DNA of 64,000 nucleotides from Plantago ovata (lineage: Eukaryota > Streptophyta > Magnoliopsida > Lamiales > Plantaginaceae). Made by a program: the position numbers and the translations under genes. Below the pieces are notes generated by a model that had not been told where the DNA came from, searched no databases, and saw only the letters and a program-made list of their open reading frames with translations. The stretch lies in the NCBI GenBank assembly GCA_028274465.1, contig CM051457.1, positions 104,283,982 through 104,347,981 on the forward strand, written 5' to 3'. Numbering within the stretch: position 1 is the stretch's first letter; the number at the start of each line of letters is the position of its first letter. This document shows, in pieces, positions 48,506-59,150 of this stretch.

Positions 48506-49620
48506 GATGTTTCTGTATTTTTTGAATTAGTAAACAAATTTGAAATTATTATGAAGATGCATTAATGAAGTACAAGTACTAATCTGTTTTTTTGAATTAG
48601 TATTATAACAGAATTGGTATATTGTGTGTGGTGTTTGATTTACGGAGTACCTATATAATATTGAGAATTTGAGATAAAAATTTATTAAAAATACAAACAT
48701 AAATAATTTGGAACAAAAGAGACGAAAAAAAATAAGTAAACAATATTAAGAAAACAAGATGAGTAGCATTTGCTATTGGAAAATAAGGTCAAGTCACACA
48801 AACTTTATGACACGCACGCATGATTGTGAACATATAGATTATGGATAGAGATAGTTAATTGATTAGAAATGTTATAAGCAAACCAACTTTGTTAAGAACA
48901 GAGTTCTTATTATTAATTACCACTACTACTATAAAGTTGCAATGGATAATATCACGAGCTAGTTGTGATGGATATAGGTATTATTTATAATTAAATGTAT
49001 GTATTGTAGCTTTAAGAAGTTTGTTCCGAACAAAATTGTGTAGCCATTTTCTTCAATATTGACGTACAGCACTGTCTCTATCTTTGACTCGAGAGTGAGT
49101 ATATTTATAGAAGATTTTGCAGTCCTTGAAGTTGAAGGAGGAGGACCACGGTATATACTTTGGAATATAGTACCTTTCTTAAGATAACACTACTTTTTAC
49201 CGGCAACAAAATTTCTAGTAGTTTGGTTGGTAACCACAGCGGCTTTTTTTTTTTTTTAAAACGGATCTCCACACCTAAACCGTTTTATGTCTCCGGACGT
49301 CAGGGCACCTCTCCTTCACCAACCCAACTGCCTTCCACTTCCACTGGATCAAATTATAACTCCCACAGCTGATAGTTTGATTTGAGTGTTGTGCAAGTTT
49401 CTTTTCTATAATATAATAAGTTGCAAACCACGTAAAGTCAGTGTTAGAAAAGAAAATTGTTTTTTAGTACTGTTAGCAAGTTTTGAGTTTAAGTATGTGT
49501 TTTTGGACTATGATGGTTTTTTCTTTTCCGTTTTTACTTTTTAGTTTTTGGGAAACAACTAAAAATATTTTATATTAATAAAAGAAGCATAAGTAATCGT
49601 CAACGATCTTACAAAGTTTC
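48506..49620. other. Intergenic stretch without recognised features
   Basis: AT-rich sequence with no supportable gene, RNA or element boundary. Confidence 0.5.
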
Positions 49621-50095
49621 AGATGTTGAAAAATTTATGGAGCACAAATAAGGACGTATCGAAATGTATAAACTAGAAAATGAATAAAGCAACAAATCAA
49701 GTCGAGTGTAGCTCCTTCCTTAAGACTTTATTCGCCATGCTCTCGGTGATCGTATTTATCTAGCGAACAGTCTCTCAAGGTAAAACTGCAATGAAATTGT
49801 ATATAAGCACTTAAAATACGAAAATCGAATGAACTACAATAATATTGGAACACAATCTTTTAGAATGAAAGAGAAGCAAAATGAGACATTTGGATTTCTC
49901 AACCAATTTCCGTTATATATGGAGTTGTATTTGTAAATCCAAAACATTTTTTTTAACTTCTAATTTTGACTCGTCGTAATAAAAATGTGCAACTTTTAAT
50001 AATGTAACTTCTCATGCCACAGCTATGGATTTTAACTGAGATACAATTTTTATCCAGAGGTACAATGGTCGAGTGCTAAATTGATAAATGTTAAG
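49621..50095 (+). repeat. Dispersed repeat, left member of an inverted pair
   Basis: About 475 bp that match the minus strand of 55690-56183. Shared blocks include AATAAGGACGTAT-GAAATGTATAAACT, CTTAAGACTTTATT and GAGACATTTGGATTTCTCAACCA. It ends in AGAGGTACAATGGTCGAGTG, which resembles the A box of a tRNA gene. The family is not recognised. Confidence 0.7.
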
Positions 50096-50519
50096 TTGGT
50101 GCCTGGGAGATTGGATTTGGAAATTGTCATAAATTTGGTGGGGTTCATTTACTAAAAATGAAGACCGCGAAGCATGATTAATATTTGATTAAATATGGAA
50201 TGGTCCAGACCAAGCCTTTTAATTTCCAGGGAAGTTAAATTCCTTTGTTGCCATATATACTTGTTTACTGGTTTTATTAAATTTATGGAACGTCTACGTC
50301 TATTTTGTGGCAGTTTGTTTCTATTTCTGTTCACACAATGTGAATAATTAAATTAATGATTGATACAGTCTATTTCTGTTCACACAATGTTTCTATTTCC
50401 AGGGAGTAGTACATTTCACCTATATATTGAAGAAAAAAAGTGAAGTGATACTCTCCCGTATCTGGAACGAATGGTCCAATGGTCCAGGATGAATAAAAGA
50501 AAGAAATTCCGTTAGCATT
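50096..50519. other. Spacer before the truncated LINE
   Basis: No feature recognised apart from a repeated TCTATTTCTGTTCACACAATG motif at 50319-50339 and 50370-50390. Confidence 0.45.
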
Positions 50520-50988
50520 AATTAGTAACGTTGTGTGGGCAGAAAAAGAAATAATTTGGAGCCAGGATAATAAATTTAAGAACCTTTTGGAAAGTTTCTG
50601 GCAATACGAATGTATTTCTTCAAATTCAAGCTTTACCAAGTTAACTGAAAAACTAGCAGTTGCAGCTAAAGGCTGGAACCTTTCTTCTTTACCAGTTCTG
50701 AATAAAGAACTTGCACTTACTAGATCAAAGTTGGAAGAAATTGCTCATGTTGTTCATTTAAATCCAGCCACTACGGCCCAATTGAGGTGCAACTTAGAAG
50801 CACCATCAATACTTTACGAAAGCAAAAAGCCCAATTAATATTGGGCTCAAAGAGCTAAGAATAATTGGGTACGGAATAGTGTTGTAAATACTCATTTTTA
50901 TCATGCTTATGCATCGCATAGAAGTCGTAGAAATTTTATACATGGAATTAAAGGAGATGATGGTGAATGGCACACTGATCCTTCTAAA

Positions 50989-52119
50989 GTGTTAGATATT
51001 TTTTATGATTTTTTCTCAAAGCAATCTCAAACTAGAGGTGCTAATGTAATGCCTTTTCAATCACTTCAACTCCCACAAATTAAGAATTCGGATTGGGAGC
51101 TTTTAATTAAACCTCCAACCTTGGATGAGGTATGGATGGCAGCAAAATCAATCGGCCCAGATAAGGCGCCAGGTCCGGATGGTCTTAACTGGCATTTTTT
51201 CCATACTTATTGGCATATTGTCAAAAATCAAGGTTTTAATTATGTGTTAGTTTTCTTCAATACTCTGAAGTTTGATAAGGATTTAAATCAAACCACAATA
51301 GTTCTAATACCGAAAAGAGAGAATCCGCAATTTCCTATTCACTTTCGACCAATTAGTCTTTGTAACGTAAGTTACAAAATTATTTCAAAAATTCTAGTAC
51401 ATCGTATTAGACCTTTTTTGGATCAGATAGTCTCACCTTTACAAAATGCATTTGTCCCTAATCGTCAGATTAGTGACAACATTATGTTAGCTCATGAACT
51501 TTTGCACACTATAAACAAAAAAACAAAGTCAAAAAATGACTTCATGGCACTCAAAATGGATGTAGCCAAAGCTTATGATCGCTTGGAATGGAATTTTATT
51601 AAGTTTGCACTAAAAAAGTTTAATTTTCCTCTCAAATTAATTGACATGATCATGATTTTGATTACTACGTGCTCTTTTAAAGTTAAAGTTAATGGGCAAC
51701 TCTCACAGCCTTGGTATCCTACGAGAGGTATTCGCCAAGGAGACCCATTATCACCTTACATTTTCATTTTGTGTCAAGAAATTCTAGTTCATGCAATGCT
51801 TAAAGCTGATGAACACAAAATTATTTCATCTATGCCTATGGGGAGGCAGGGACGAAAGATCCCCATTTTATGTTTTGCGGATGATTGCATGCTTTTTCTA
51901 AAAGCTTCAAAAGCATCAATACAACATTTTACTGATATCCTTAATACTTATGCTAATGCGTCGGGTCAAGATATTTGTTTGGAAAAATCTCGAATTTTAT
52001 TTTTCCCAAATACCCCTTGCCACTTAAAGCAACATATTATTTATTTTCTTGGTGTAACAAGGAATAAAAGACTAGACAAATATCTGGGAATTCCTTTAGT
52101 TTGGGAAAAAAGAAAATGA
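50989..52119 (+). pseudogene. L1 LINE reverse transcriptase fragment
   Basis: An uninterrupted frame of 376 codons carrying the core of the RT: DKAPGPDGLNWHFF, IVLIPKRENPQFPIHFRPIS, VPNRQISDNIMLAHE, KMDVAKAYDRLEWNF, RGIRQGDPLSPYIFILC and the catalytic FADD in CFADDCMLF. It ends where the frame shifts in an A-rich stretch; the next frame continues as MNYFDHIIDLVLSRINSWYN. This is a plant L1 ORF2 fragment and not a host gene. Confidence 0.9.
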
Positions 52120-52252
52120 ATTATTTTGATCATATTATTGATCTTGTGTTAAGTAGAATTAATTCATGGTATAATCGTTTTCTTTCTTATGCGGGGAGAA
52201 GTGTAATTATTCAAACTGTCACAAATACTATTCCTACTTACCCGATGACAGT

Positions 52253-53345
52253 TAGGGTTGTATTTCGAACCGAACGAACTGAACCGAGACCTTATCGAAC
52301 GTTCGTTCGTTAAGGATATATTGTGTTCGGTTTGTGTTCGTGTTCAATCGAACATCATATTCTGTGCTCGGTTCATGTTCGTTAATTTTTTATAATGTTC
52401 GTGTTCATTCGGTGTTCGTTTGGCTTTTTCGTTCATTCGTGTTCGTCTTGTTCGTGTTCATTATGTTCGTTCGTGTTCGTTTATGTACAAAATGCTGGAA
52501 AAATCGGAATTACCAACAATAATCATTCAAAAATCAAATTTTTCATGCTAAAATATCTAAAAACAATTTCATAAGACTAAGAACACCCATAATTCAAAAA
52601 ATACCACTTGAGGTGCGGAAAATAAATTAGACATCAAGTTCGACAAAAAGAAGATTTTTAACAACTATTTTATCAGCTTAATTCACACTGCAAAAACCAA
52701 ATCTATCTTCAATCTTCTTCTGCTCCATTAATTCCTAAAAAAAAAAATTAAACAGAAAATCATAGTTTACATTAGTTCCAATACAGTATCACAAAAAATA
52801 AGAACTAAGATGAGCAGCAAAGAGATGATACCATACAAAAGAGCAAGTCCCTAACAAAGGCTAATGATATGCACGGGCAGACACACCATAGATCAACTAC
52901 AAAATCATTTGATGCAACATGATACTAAACAATCAGATCTAGGGTTTGGGTCTTGGGGACTTGGGGCGATGGGCGAGTGGTGCTGCGGTCGCGGTCGACT
53001 GCTGCCAGTGAAATTGAGAGAGAAGGGAAAAGAAGAGGCGTGTGTGAGTGTGTGACTTTGTGTTTTCAGATCTAGGGTTGGGGTCTTGGGGAAATTGGGA
53101 TGATGTATACAGTATATATTTATATTTATAATAAAAAATATTAATTATTAATAAATAAATATTACATTTTGTTCACGAACCGTTCGCGGACAAGCGAACA
53201 TATATCAATGTGTTCGTGTTCGGTTCGTTAAGAACTTGAACATGTTCGCGAACATGTTCGAGTTTGACCGAACTGAACACGAACCGAGCATTGACCGAAC
53301 GATTTCGCGAACTTTTCACAAACGTTTGGTTCGTTGACAATCCTA
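52253..53345. mobile_element. Non-autonomous hAT element inside the LINE
   Basis: 1093 bp starting TAGGGTTG and ending CAATCCTA, with the perfect 8-bp target duplication ATGACAGT at 52245-52252 and 53346-53353. The subterminal regions carry dense CGAAC/GTTCG motifs (for example GTTCGTTCGTGTTCG near 52465), typical transposase-binding repeats of hAT elements. No transposase frame is present. Removing it restores continuity of the LINE sequence. Confidence 0.92.
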
Positions 53346-53353
53346 ATGACAGT

Positions 53354-54936
53354 TACTAAACTACCCCATCGTTGTATTGATAAAATTGATTCCCTCAACA
53401 AGCATTTCCTTTGGAATGCATCTAAAGAGGGAAAAACACGAAGCAAATCAAATTGGAACACAGTTTGTACTCCAAAAAATACGGAGGTTTAGGTATTCGT
53501 AATCTGAACTTACTCAATCAGGCCTATCAATTTAAACGTCTATGGCGTTTGCTAATGCAACCACAATCTTTATGCCCAAGAGCCTACAAAGCCAAGTATT
53601 TTCCTAATGTATAACTTTGGGATGCACATAGCTCCCCAACTCATAGTTGGTTTTGGAAACAATTCTTATGAAATCAAAACCTCTCTTTTTACAACAACTA
53701 ACGGCTTTTTTAGGTAATGGGAAAAATATAGACTTCTGGACAAATACATGGCCTTGTCCTTTTCCCCCAGCAGATTATTTAAACTATGAACCTGAGCCAA
53801 CAACACTGGCTAGTTTCATCTTACCTACTAATGAATGGGATGTGGAAAAACTTTACCGTTTAGTGCCACATGATTTGGTTTCTTATATTGTTGGGATCCC
53901 CTTATCCCTAGGAGATAAGGAGGATGATGTAGGGTGGAAACATGATAAATCAGGAGTGTTTTCCATTAAAAGTGCTTACAACAATCTTGTTTCTACTACT
54001 ATGGACACTCCCAATTGGCATTGGACAAGGATATGAAAAATTAAAACTCTACCAAGGGTTTTATTTTTTATATGGATTAGCCTACATGATCGTTTGCCTA
54101 CTGCTTCTAGACTTTACAAACAAAAATCTTGCAATCACCTTTATGCACAATGTATGATCAACAAGTTGAAGAGACAACTGATCACTTATGTTTCCACTGT
54201 ACGGCCTGTAATGAAATAAGAAACAAGATTTGGCCTACCTTCCAAGACCAAACCTTATCACTGCCTTTTGTTCTTTTTCATATTCCTCTAAATGATCAAA
54301 AGCAATTAACTTTACTCCATTGATTAAGAAACGATTTCAGGTTTAATAATCAAGGTTTCAGTTTTGCTAAATTCCTTATACTTTATAGAAATATTTCAAA
54401 CACTGTTAAAACCAGATTTCCAATATCTAACAACTACTCCACATAAAATTATTACTTGTTCTTGGAAACCACCTCCTTTGGGATATATTAAGATTAATAC
54501 GGATGGGTCTAGTTTGTCGAATCCGGGGCATGCAGGGATAGGTTTTATTTTCCGTAACCATAATGGTAATTTCATTCTTGCAGGCTCCGGATATGTAGGC
54601 ATCACAGAAAATATAACTGCTGAGTTTTGGGCAATTAAAAAAGGCTTTAATGGTTGATGTACAATATAACTATACAAAATTACAAATCGTTACAGACTCA
54701 CTCTTTTTTGTTGCATGTTACAACAGGGAACAGGTACCGGCCAGGCAACATTAGGCCATCCTGCAGGATATATAGACCTTGGTAGCGCAACTTGAAGATG
54801 TTAGTATACAGTTTAACTACCGGGAAGCAAACCAGTCTGCTAATTTTTTCGCCAAGTATGGAAGTGAAAAAATTGGATCCTCGTTTACTCAAGTCCAAGA
54901 CATTCAACCACGTAGGGAGATGTTTAGGATTTAGGA
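53354..54936 (+). pseudogene. L1 LINE C-terminal ORF2 remnant (zf-RVT, RNase H)
   Basis: Continues the LINE after the hAT element. FWTNTWPCPFPPADYL and SGVFSIKSAYNNL precede the zinc-binding reverse-transcriptase region, and HLCFHCTACNEIRN lies near 54190. An RNase H opening IKINTDGSSLSNPGHAGIGF lies near 54490 and ITAEFWAIKKGF near 54620. Several frames are involved, so no protein is expected. Confidence 0.85.
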
Positions 54937-55070
54937 AGTTTGTCCGGAGTGGCTAACTTTGTGTGTAATAAAGGATCTAACTCTAAAGTTTGCTCGTAGG
55001 CTCTCTTTGTCAACAAACTGTAGCACAACATCTTCAAGTTAATAAAACTCATACTTTCTACTAAAAAAAA

Positions 55071-55689
55071 GTAGTTTATGACCAATAATTAACGATGGAG
55101 AGTATTTTAAAGCGTAAAAAAATTTCATTAGTTACAGAACAAATCAACAAACTTACAAGAGTGTACTGAACCGTGCATAAGAGATGTAAAAAATAAAATA
55201 CAACCAATGAGATTGACAAAACAATAGAATCATGATTCACCAATCAACTGTTACGGGTGCAACGCCAGAGTCCAGACCTTCACAAATTTACCTGGTTTAC
55301 ATCTTTGGATACACGTTTGTCTCCATTGATAATATATTCTTAGAATCGCAACTTTTACCATATATTATTATTAGTTCATTGTCTGGAATGATAATTCAGG
55401 TTCTTGGAATTGGCATTGGTCAAGAGACAGTCCAAGGTATTCAAGCAAATTAAGTGTTGTGACAATTTGTTTACTCGGAAGTATGGTACACTTTACAATT
55501 ATTGTGCATTTGGGCTTACAGTTTATGGGGTTATTATGGTACACTTCACAATTATTGTGATTCCAGTTCCATGCTATGGGGTTATTAGGGATAAACACTC
55601 TTGATAAATGTAAATGGTGGAATAGTTGAAAAATATGTAAAAATTATAAGTGGATAAAGTTGAGACACACAAAGGAGCATTGAACTAGT
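55071..55689. other. Spacer with a 52-bp tandem duplication
   Basis: ATGGTACACTT-ACAATTATTGTG followed by TATGGGGTTATTA occurs twice in tandem (55483-55534 and 55535-55591). On the minus strand 55745-55600 has a tRNA-like stretch (GTGCAATGGTCCAGCGGTAA then TAGTTCAATGCTCC), possibly a tRNA-derived SINE head. No gene is supported. Confidence 0.45.
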
Positions 55690-56183
55690 GACTGGCCAAT
55701 TGATAATCCGAAACATTTACCGCTGGACCATTGCACCTCTTGGTTAAAGATTGTATTGCAATTGAAATTGATAGCTCCCGAATGGCACGACGAGTTACAT
55801 TCTCAAGAGTTGCACCTCTTTATTTACAACCTTCCAAAAATATAAATATAAAAATTCCATGCTTTGCATTTACAAATATAACTCTAGAACGGAAAATGGT
55901 TGAGAAATCCAAATGTCTCTTTCTTCTCTTACATTCTAAAAGCTTGTTTTTCCATATTATTTTCTTCAATTTGAGTTTCGTAAGTGCTTGTATACGATAT
56001 CACTGCAGTTTTATTTTGGAGACTGCTTCCTGCATAACTGTGCGCATCCATAGCAGGGCCAATAAAGTCTTAAGGAAAGAGGGTTACCCTCGACTCTGCA
56101 AATTTGTTGCTTTATTCATTTTCCAGTTTATACATTTCTATACGTCCTTATTCATGCTCCCTAAATTTTCCAACACCCAATCC
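55690..56183 (-). repeat. Dispersed repeat, right member of an inverted pair
   Basis: On the minus strand this matches 49621-50095 with the same block order. The two copies face each other across the L1 element, about 5.6 kb apart. Confidence 0.7.
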
Positions 56184-56369
56184 AACGTGACCTTAGTAAA
56201 AACAGGCCTTAGTACGTACAAATACAAATTAAGACCAAACAACAAAACTACCAAAAAGGCGCCTCAAGAAACGATCGAGGTTCAAGGAGCATAATATTCA
56301 CACAATGGAAGCTCCATCGATGCTTCTGTTACGAAGATGTGAAGATTAGAAGTTCGGTTACTGGAAATA

Positions 56370-56640
56370 GAGTCTGGAATGCATCAACTGTTGACTGCGG
56401 ATTTTGCGGCCTGCTTGTAAAAAAGTGGATTGGAGGGACCTTATTCTAAATAATATGGCTATGCCTAGGGTGCAATTTATATTGTGGCTTGCTCTTTGGG
56501 GACACGTTGCTACCAAAAACCGGCTAATGTAGTTCAATATTAATGTGGCTAATCCGTTGTGTGTTCTTTGTGGATGTGAACTTGAGACTCTTGAGCATTT
56601 GCTTTTTGCTTGTTCTGCTGTTAAAGATGGCCTACAAATT
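56370..56640 (+). mobile_element. Small L1 LINE remnant (zf-RVT domain)
   Basis: The translation reads DWRDLILNNMAMPRVQFILW, LALWGHVATKNRL and, after an in-frame stop, FNINVANPLCVLCGCELET followed by LEHLLFACSAVK. This is the zf-RVT domain found near the C terminus of plant L1 ORF2. Nothing else of the element remains. Confidence 0.8.
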
Positions 56641-56879
56641 AATAATAGTATCAAACTTCATTTATAAAAATTTAATAAAATTATATTTCATTTATATTAG
56701 AAAAATGGGTGAATTATACCATATAAGTAATGTTTTTTAAATATTATACTAGTGCGAAATTAATTAATTCCGGTTGAAACTTAGAAACTTCAAATTCGAA
56801 CTGTTGGTGTGTTTTGGAGTTTGGACTGTTTAATTAATTAATTTCTCAAAATCTATGGTTTAATTAACCAGTAGAAGAA

Positions 56880-56962
56880 CAACATCCAGATTCCAGAATT
56901 GCTCATTCACGCCGCGGAAACTCTCCCGTCTCTCATCTCTGTTCCTATTATCTACCTCTCAA
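56880..56962 (+). promoter_or_regulatory. Possible non-coding first exon of the TFB4 gene
   Basis: A CT-rich leader (CTCTCCCGTCTCTCATCTC) is followed by a good donor GTATGT at 56963. A 5'UTR intron would then extend to just before the ATG at 59151. This is suggestive only. Confidence 0.25.
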
Positions 56963-57412
56963 GTATGTGTCTCAACTCTAGCTTTTTCAGTTTTTCACTT
57001 TATTGCTTGTGGTGGAGTTCGAATTTCATTGGATGAATACGGCATGCTAGGGTTTGTATTAGTACCATAGTATGAGACTGGATTTGATCTGAGGGAGGTA
57101 GGGATTATGAATAATAACGTAGGCTATGAAGTTGAAGTTTGATGGATTGTGCACCTAAGCTGTTTGATAAATTGCTTGAATGAGTTTATCAAAATCAATA
57201 TATAAACTATGTATCTGAAATATTTATTGTACATGTGCATTAGTGTAACAATTACATGTAACAATTAAATTGCTTGAATGAGTTTATCAAAACCAACATA
57301 TAATGATATGATAGTCTGTTAGAGAGTGGGAATAGATAACTGATAGCAATAAGACACATGAAGCTAGTTACTAAGTTTTAGTACTATTAGAGAGCCTTTG
57401 TGAATTTTAAAT

Positions 57413-57856
57413 TGTAGCAGGAATTAGATAACTGATAGTTTCAGAAATGGTAGCCGAAGAAGAAGATCGAGAATCGAGATGAGTGTAAACGAAATTCATG
57501 TTTGAGAGAGGAAGTAAATAAATGTTGGTTTATTGATCTGATTGTAATGTACAGAGAAGCTCAAGGAAGAACTTACTATTTATACAAAGAGGGAAAGAAC
57601 AATAATTAAACTAAATCTAAACTCGATATTATTATCTACAGATAAAAGCCAAAAATGTAAAACACATCTAACATGCTTTCTTCACATAAGCGTTTATTTA
57701 CAACTTCATCTATCTTAGTTCGTGTGACTAGAGCGAGCGTAGCGGGTTTAGATGAACTATGCTTTTTTCCCTTGTTTTCTTTTTCTATCTTGTTGCTTCT
57801 CAAGTATGCAGTAATATTCTGCACTCTTTCCTTTTGATAGATAGCAATAAGAAGCA
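57413..57856 (-). mobile_element. Solo LTR, probably Ty1/Copia
   Basis: 444 bp with TG...CA ends (TGTAGCAGG on the left, AAGAAGCA on the right), flanked by the 5-bp duplication TAAAT (57408-57412 and 57857-57861). Read on the minus strand it has the layout of a short Copia LTR: a TATAAATA box, then TGTACATTACAATCAGATC and AATAAA. No internal region is present. It looks relatively young because both target duplications are identical. Confidence 0.8.
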
Positions 57857-57861
57857 TAAAT

Positions 57862-59150
57862 TAGCAGAACCTCAAAATGCAACTTAGCAAGCCCAAATTA
57901 ACAAGAAGGTCGGTCGATCTGAGCTGCCAATAACAATACTGCCACTGACAAATAATGTGAACCAATGTAATCAGAATTGAAATGGACATCTTCCAGCCAT
58001 ATTTGGATTGTATCTGTATGAATCCTTCTGATATTTCTCTGATTTCTTCACAAATGAATAGAAAATTGTAAACTGTCAATTAAGAAAACTCAGTTCCTCT
58101 TTATTCATTCGCGATCAGAGGAGATTAAATTTATACATCAAGCATCTGAAAGCTGTTCCTGCTGCACACACACACACACACCCAGGTTTGGATTTTGCGA
58201 ACTTTTTTTTTAAGTGCTTGATTATGCTTGGTTGGTTCTTTAAGACTTTTTACATTTTGATCTTTTCTTAAATTGTTAACTCATAATTTTTAGCTTCCAT
58301 CTCCTTCTTTCACGGAACCCATAAAAAGTACGAAAACACCCGTGTCTAATTCTCTGCTTTTATCTTTATGACTTCAATTTTCTGCACTTCTTTTTTTCTA
58401 TGAATTTTTTCAGTTCATTCTTCGTTTACTATAGATGTAGAGTTTTGTTCTTAATCATGTTAAACATATATTGGGCTTATCCTTTTGGCGGTTTTTCTAA
58501 TTTGTGGTGAATGGAGCTTATGGCCTGGAGAAGATGTGCTGTAGATCAAAGCTGTCATGCTTTTTTTTGTTTTGTGTGTGTGTGTATCGTACTAGTTGTG
58601 TAGGAATTTTATTTGATGGAGCACATCATGAGATTGTCATTTATTAATATTTAGATGTTATGTGTGTCGTGTAGGAATTTGACCTGTGATATAGGCAGTT
58701 GATGTTACCTATTGAAACACTGCAGACCCAAAATGATTAGTTAGTTTCATTCCAGGTTGTGAATCTTGTTTCGTTTGAGTGTTGTGCTCTTGAGGTCTGA
58801 AGTTTGTTTAATGTTAATTAGTCTTTCTCTTGATGATTGATTATAGTGTTTCTATGGCTCACTATATTGGTATAGTCTGCATCATGAATTGTGAGCATCT
58901 ATACTAGACTTCTTACTCTGAATCTATAATGATTACGTTCTCTGAAGTCAGTAGCACGTAGGTGCACCCTCTATCTGCATAGCAACCTCGTTTAATGCTC
59001 AGTTTGAAATGGTGTGAGGCCCTGATAGAATCTGACTAATTAGAAGTGATGGATTTACATTCAGTTTCAGCATATATGATATGTTCGCCTATAAGTTTCC
59101 CTTTCCACTGATACCATCAATTTGATATTGACAGATAAAACAGAAGAGAG
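57862..59150. other. Upstream region or 5'UTR intron of TFB4
   Basis: No coding frame of interest. Contains a (CA)n run at 58164-58180 and a (TG)n run near 58573-58584. A leader intron is possible but not proven. Confidence 0.4.

Larger units (their letters stand above)
50520..55070 (+). mobile_element. L1-type LINE, 5'-truncated, split by a hAT insertion
   Basis: It lacks ORF1 and the endonuclease. From about 50530 it shows the region ahead of the RT (LTEKLAVAAKGWNLSSLPVL), then the RT, zf-RVT and RNase H domains, then a 3' end with AATAAAACTCATACTTTCTACT and an A run at 55061-55068. The continuous element would be about 3.45 kb without the inserted hAT. Frame changes and stops are scattered along it, for example just after VWEKRK near 52119. 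Confidence 0.9.

Noticed and set aside
55600-55745. tRNA gene on the minus strand (A-box- and B-box-like stretch)
   Set aside because: The boxes are degenerate and no cloverleaf is apparent; at most it is a SINE-type relic.
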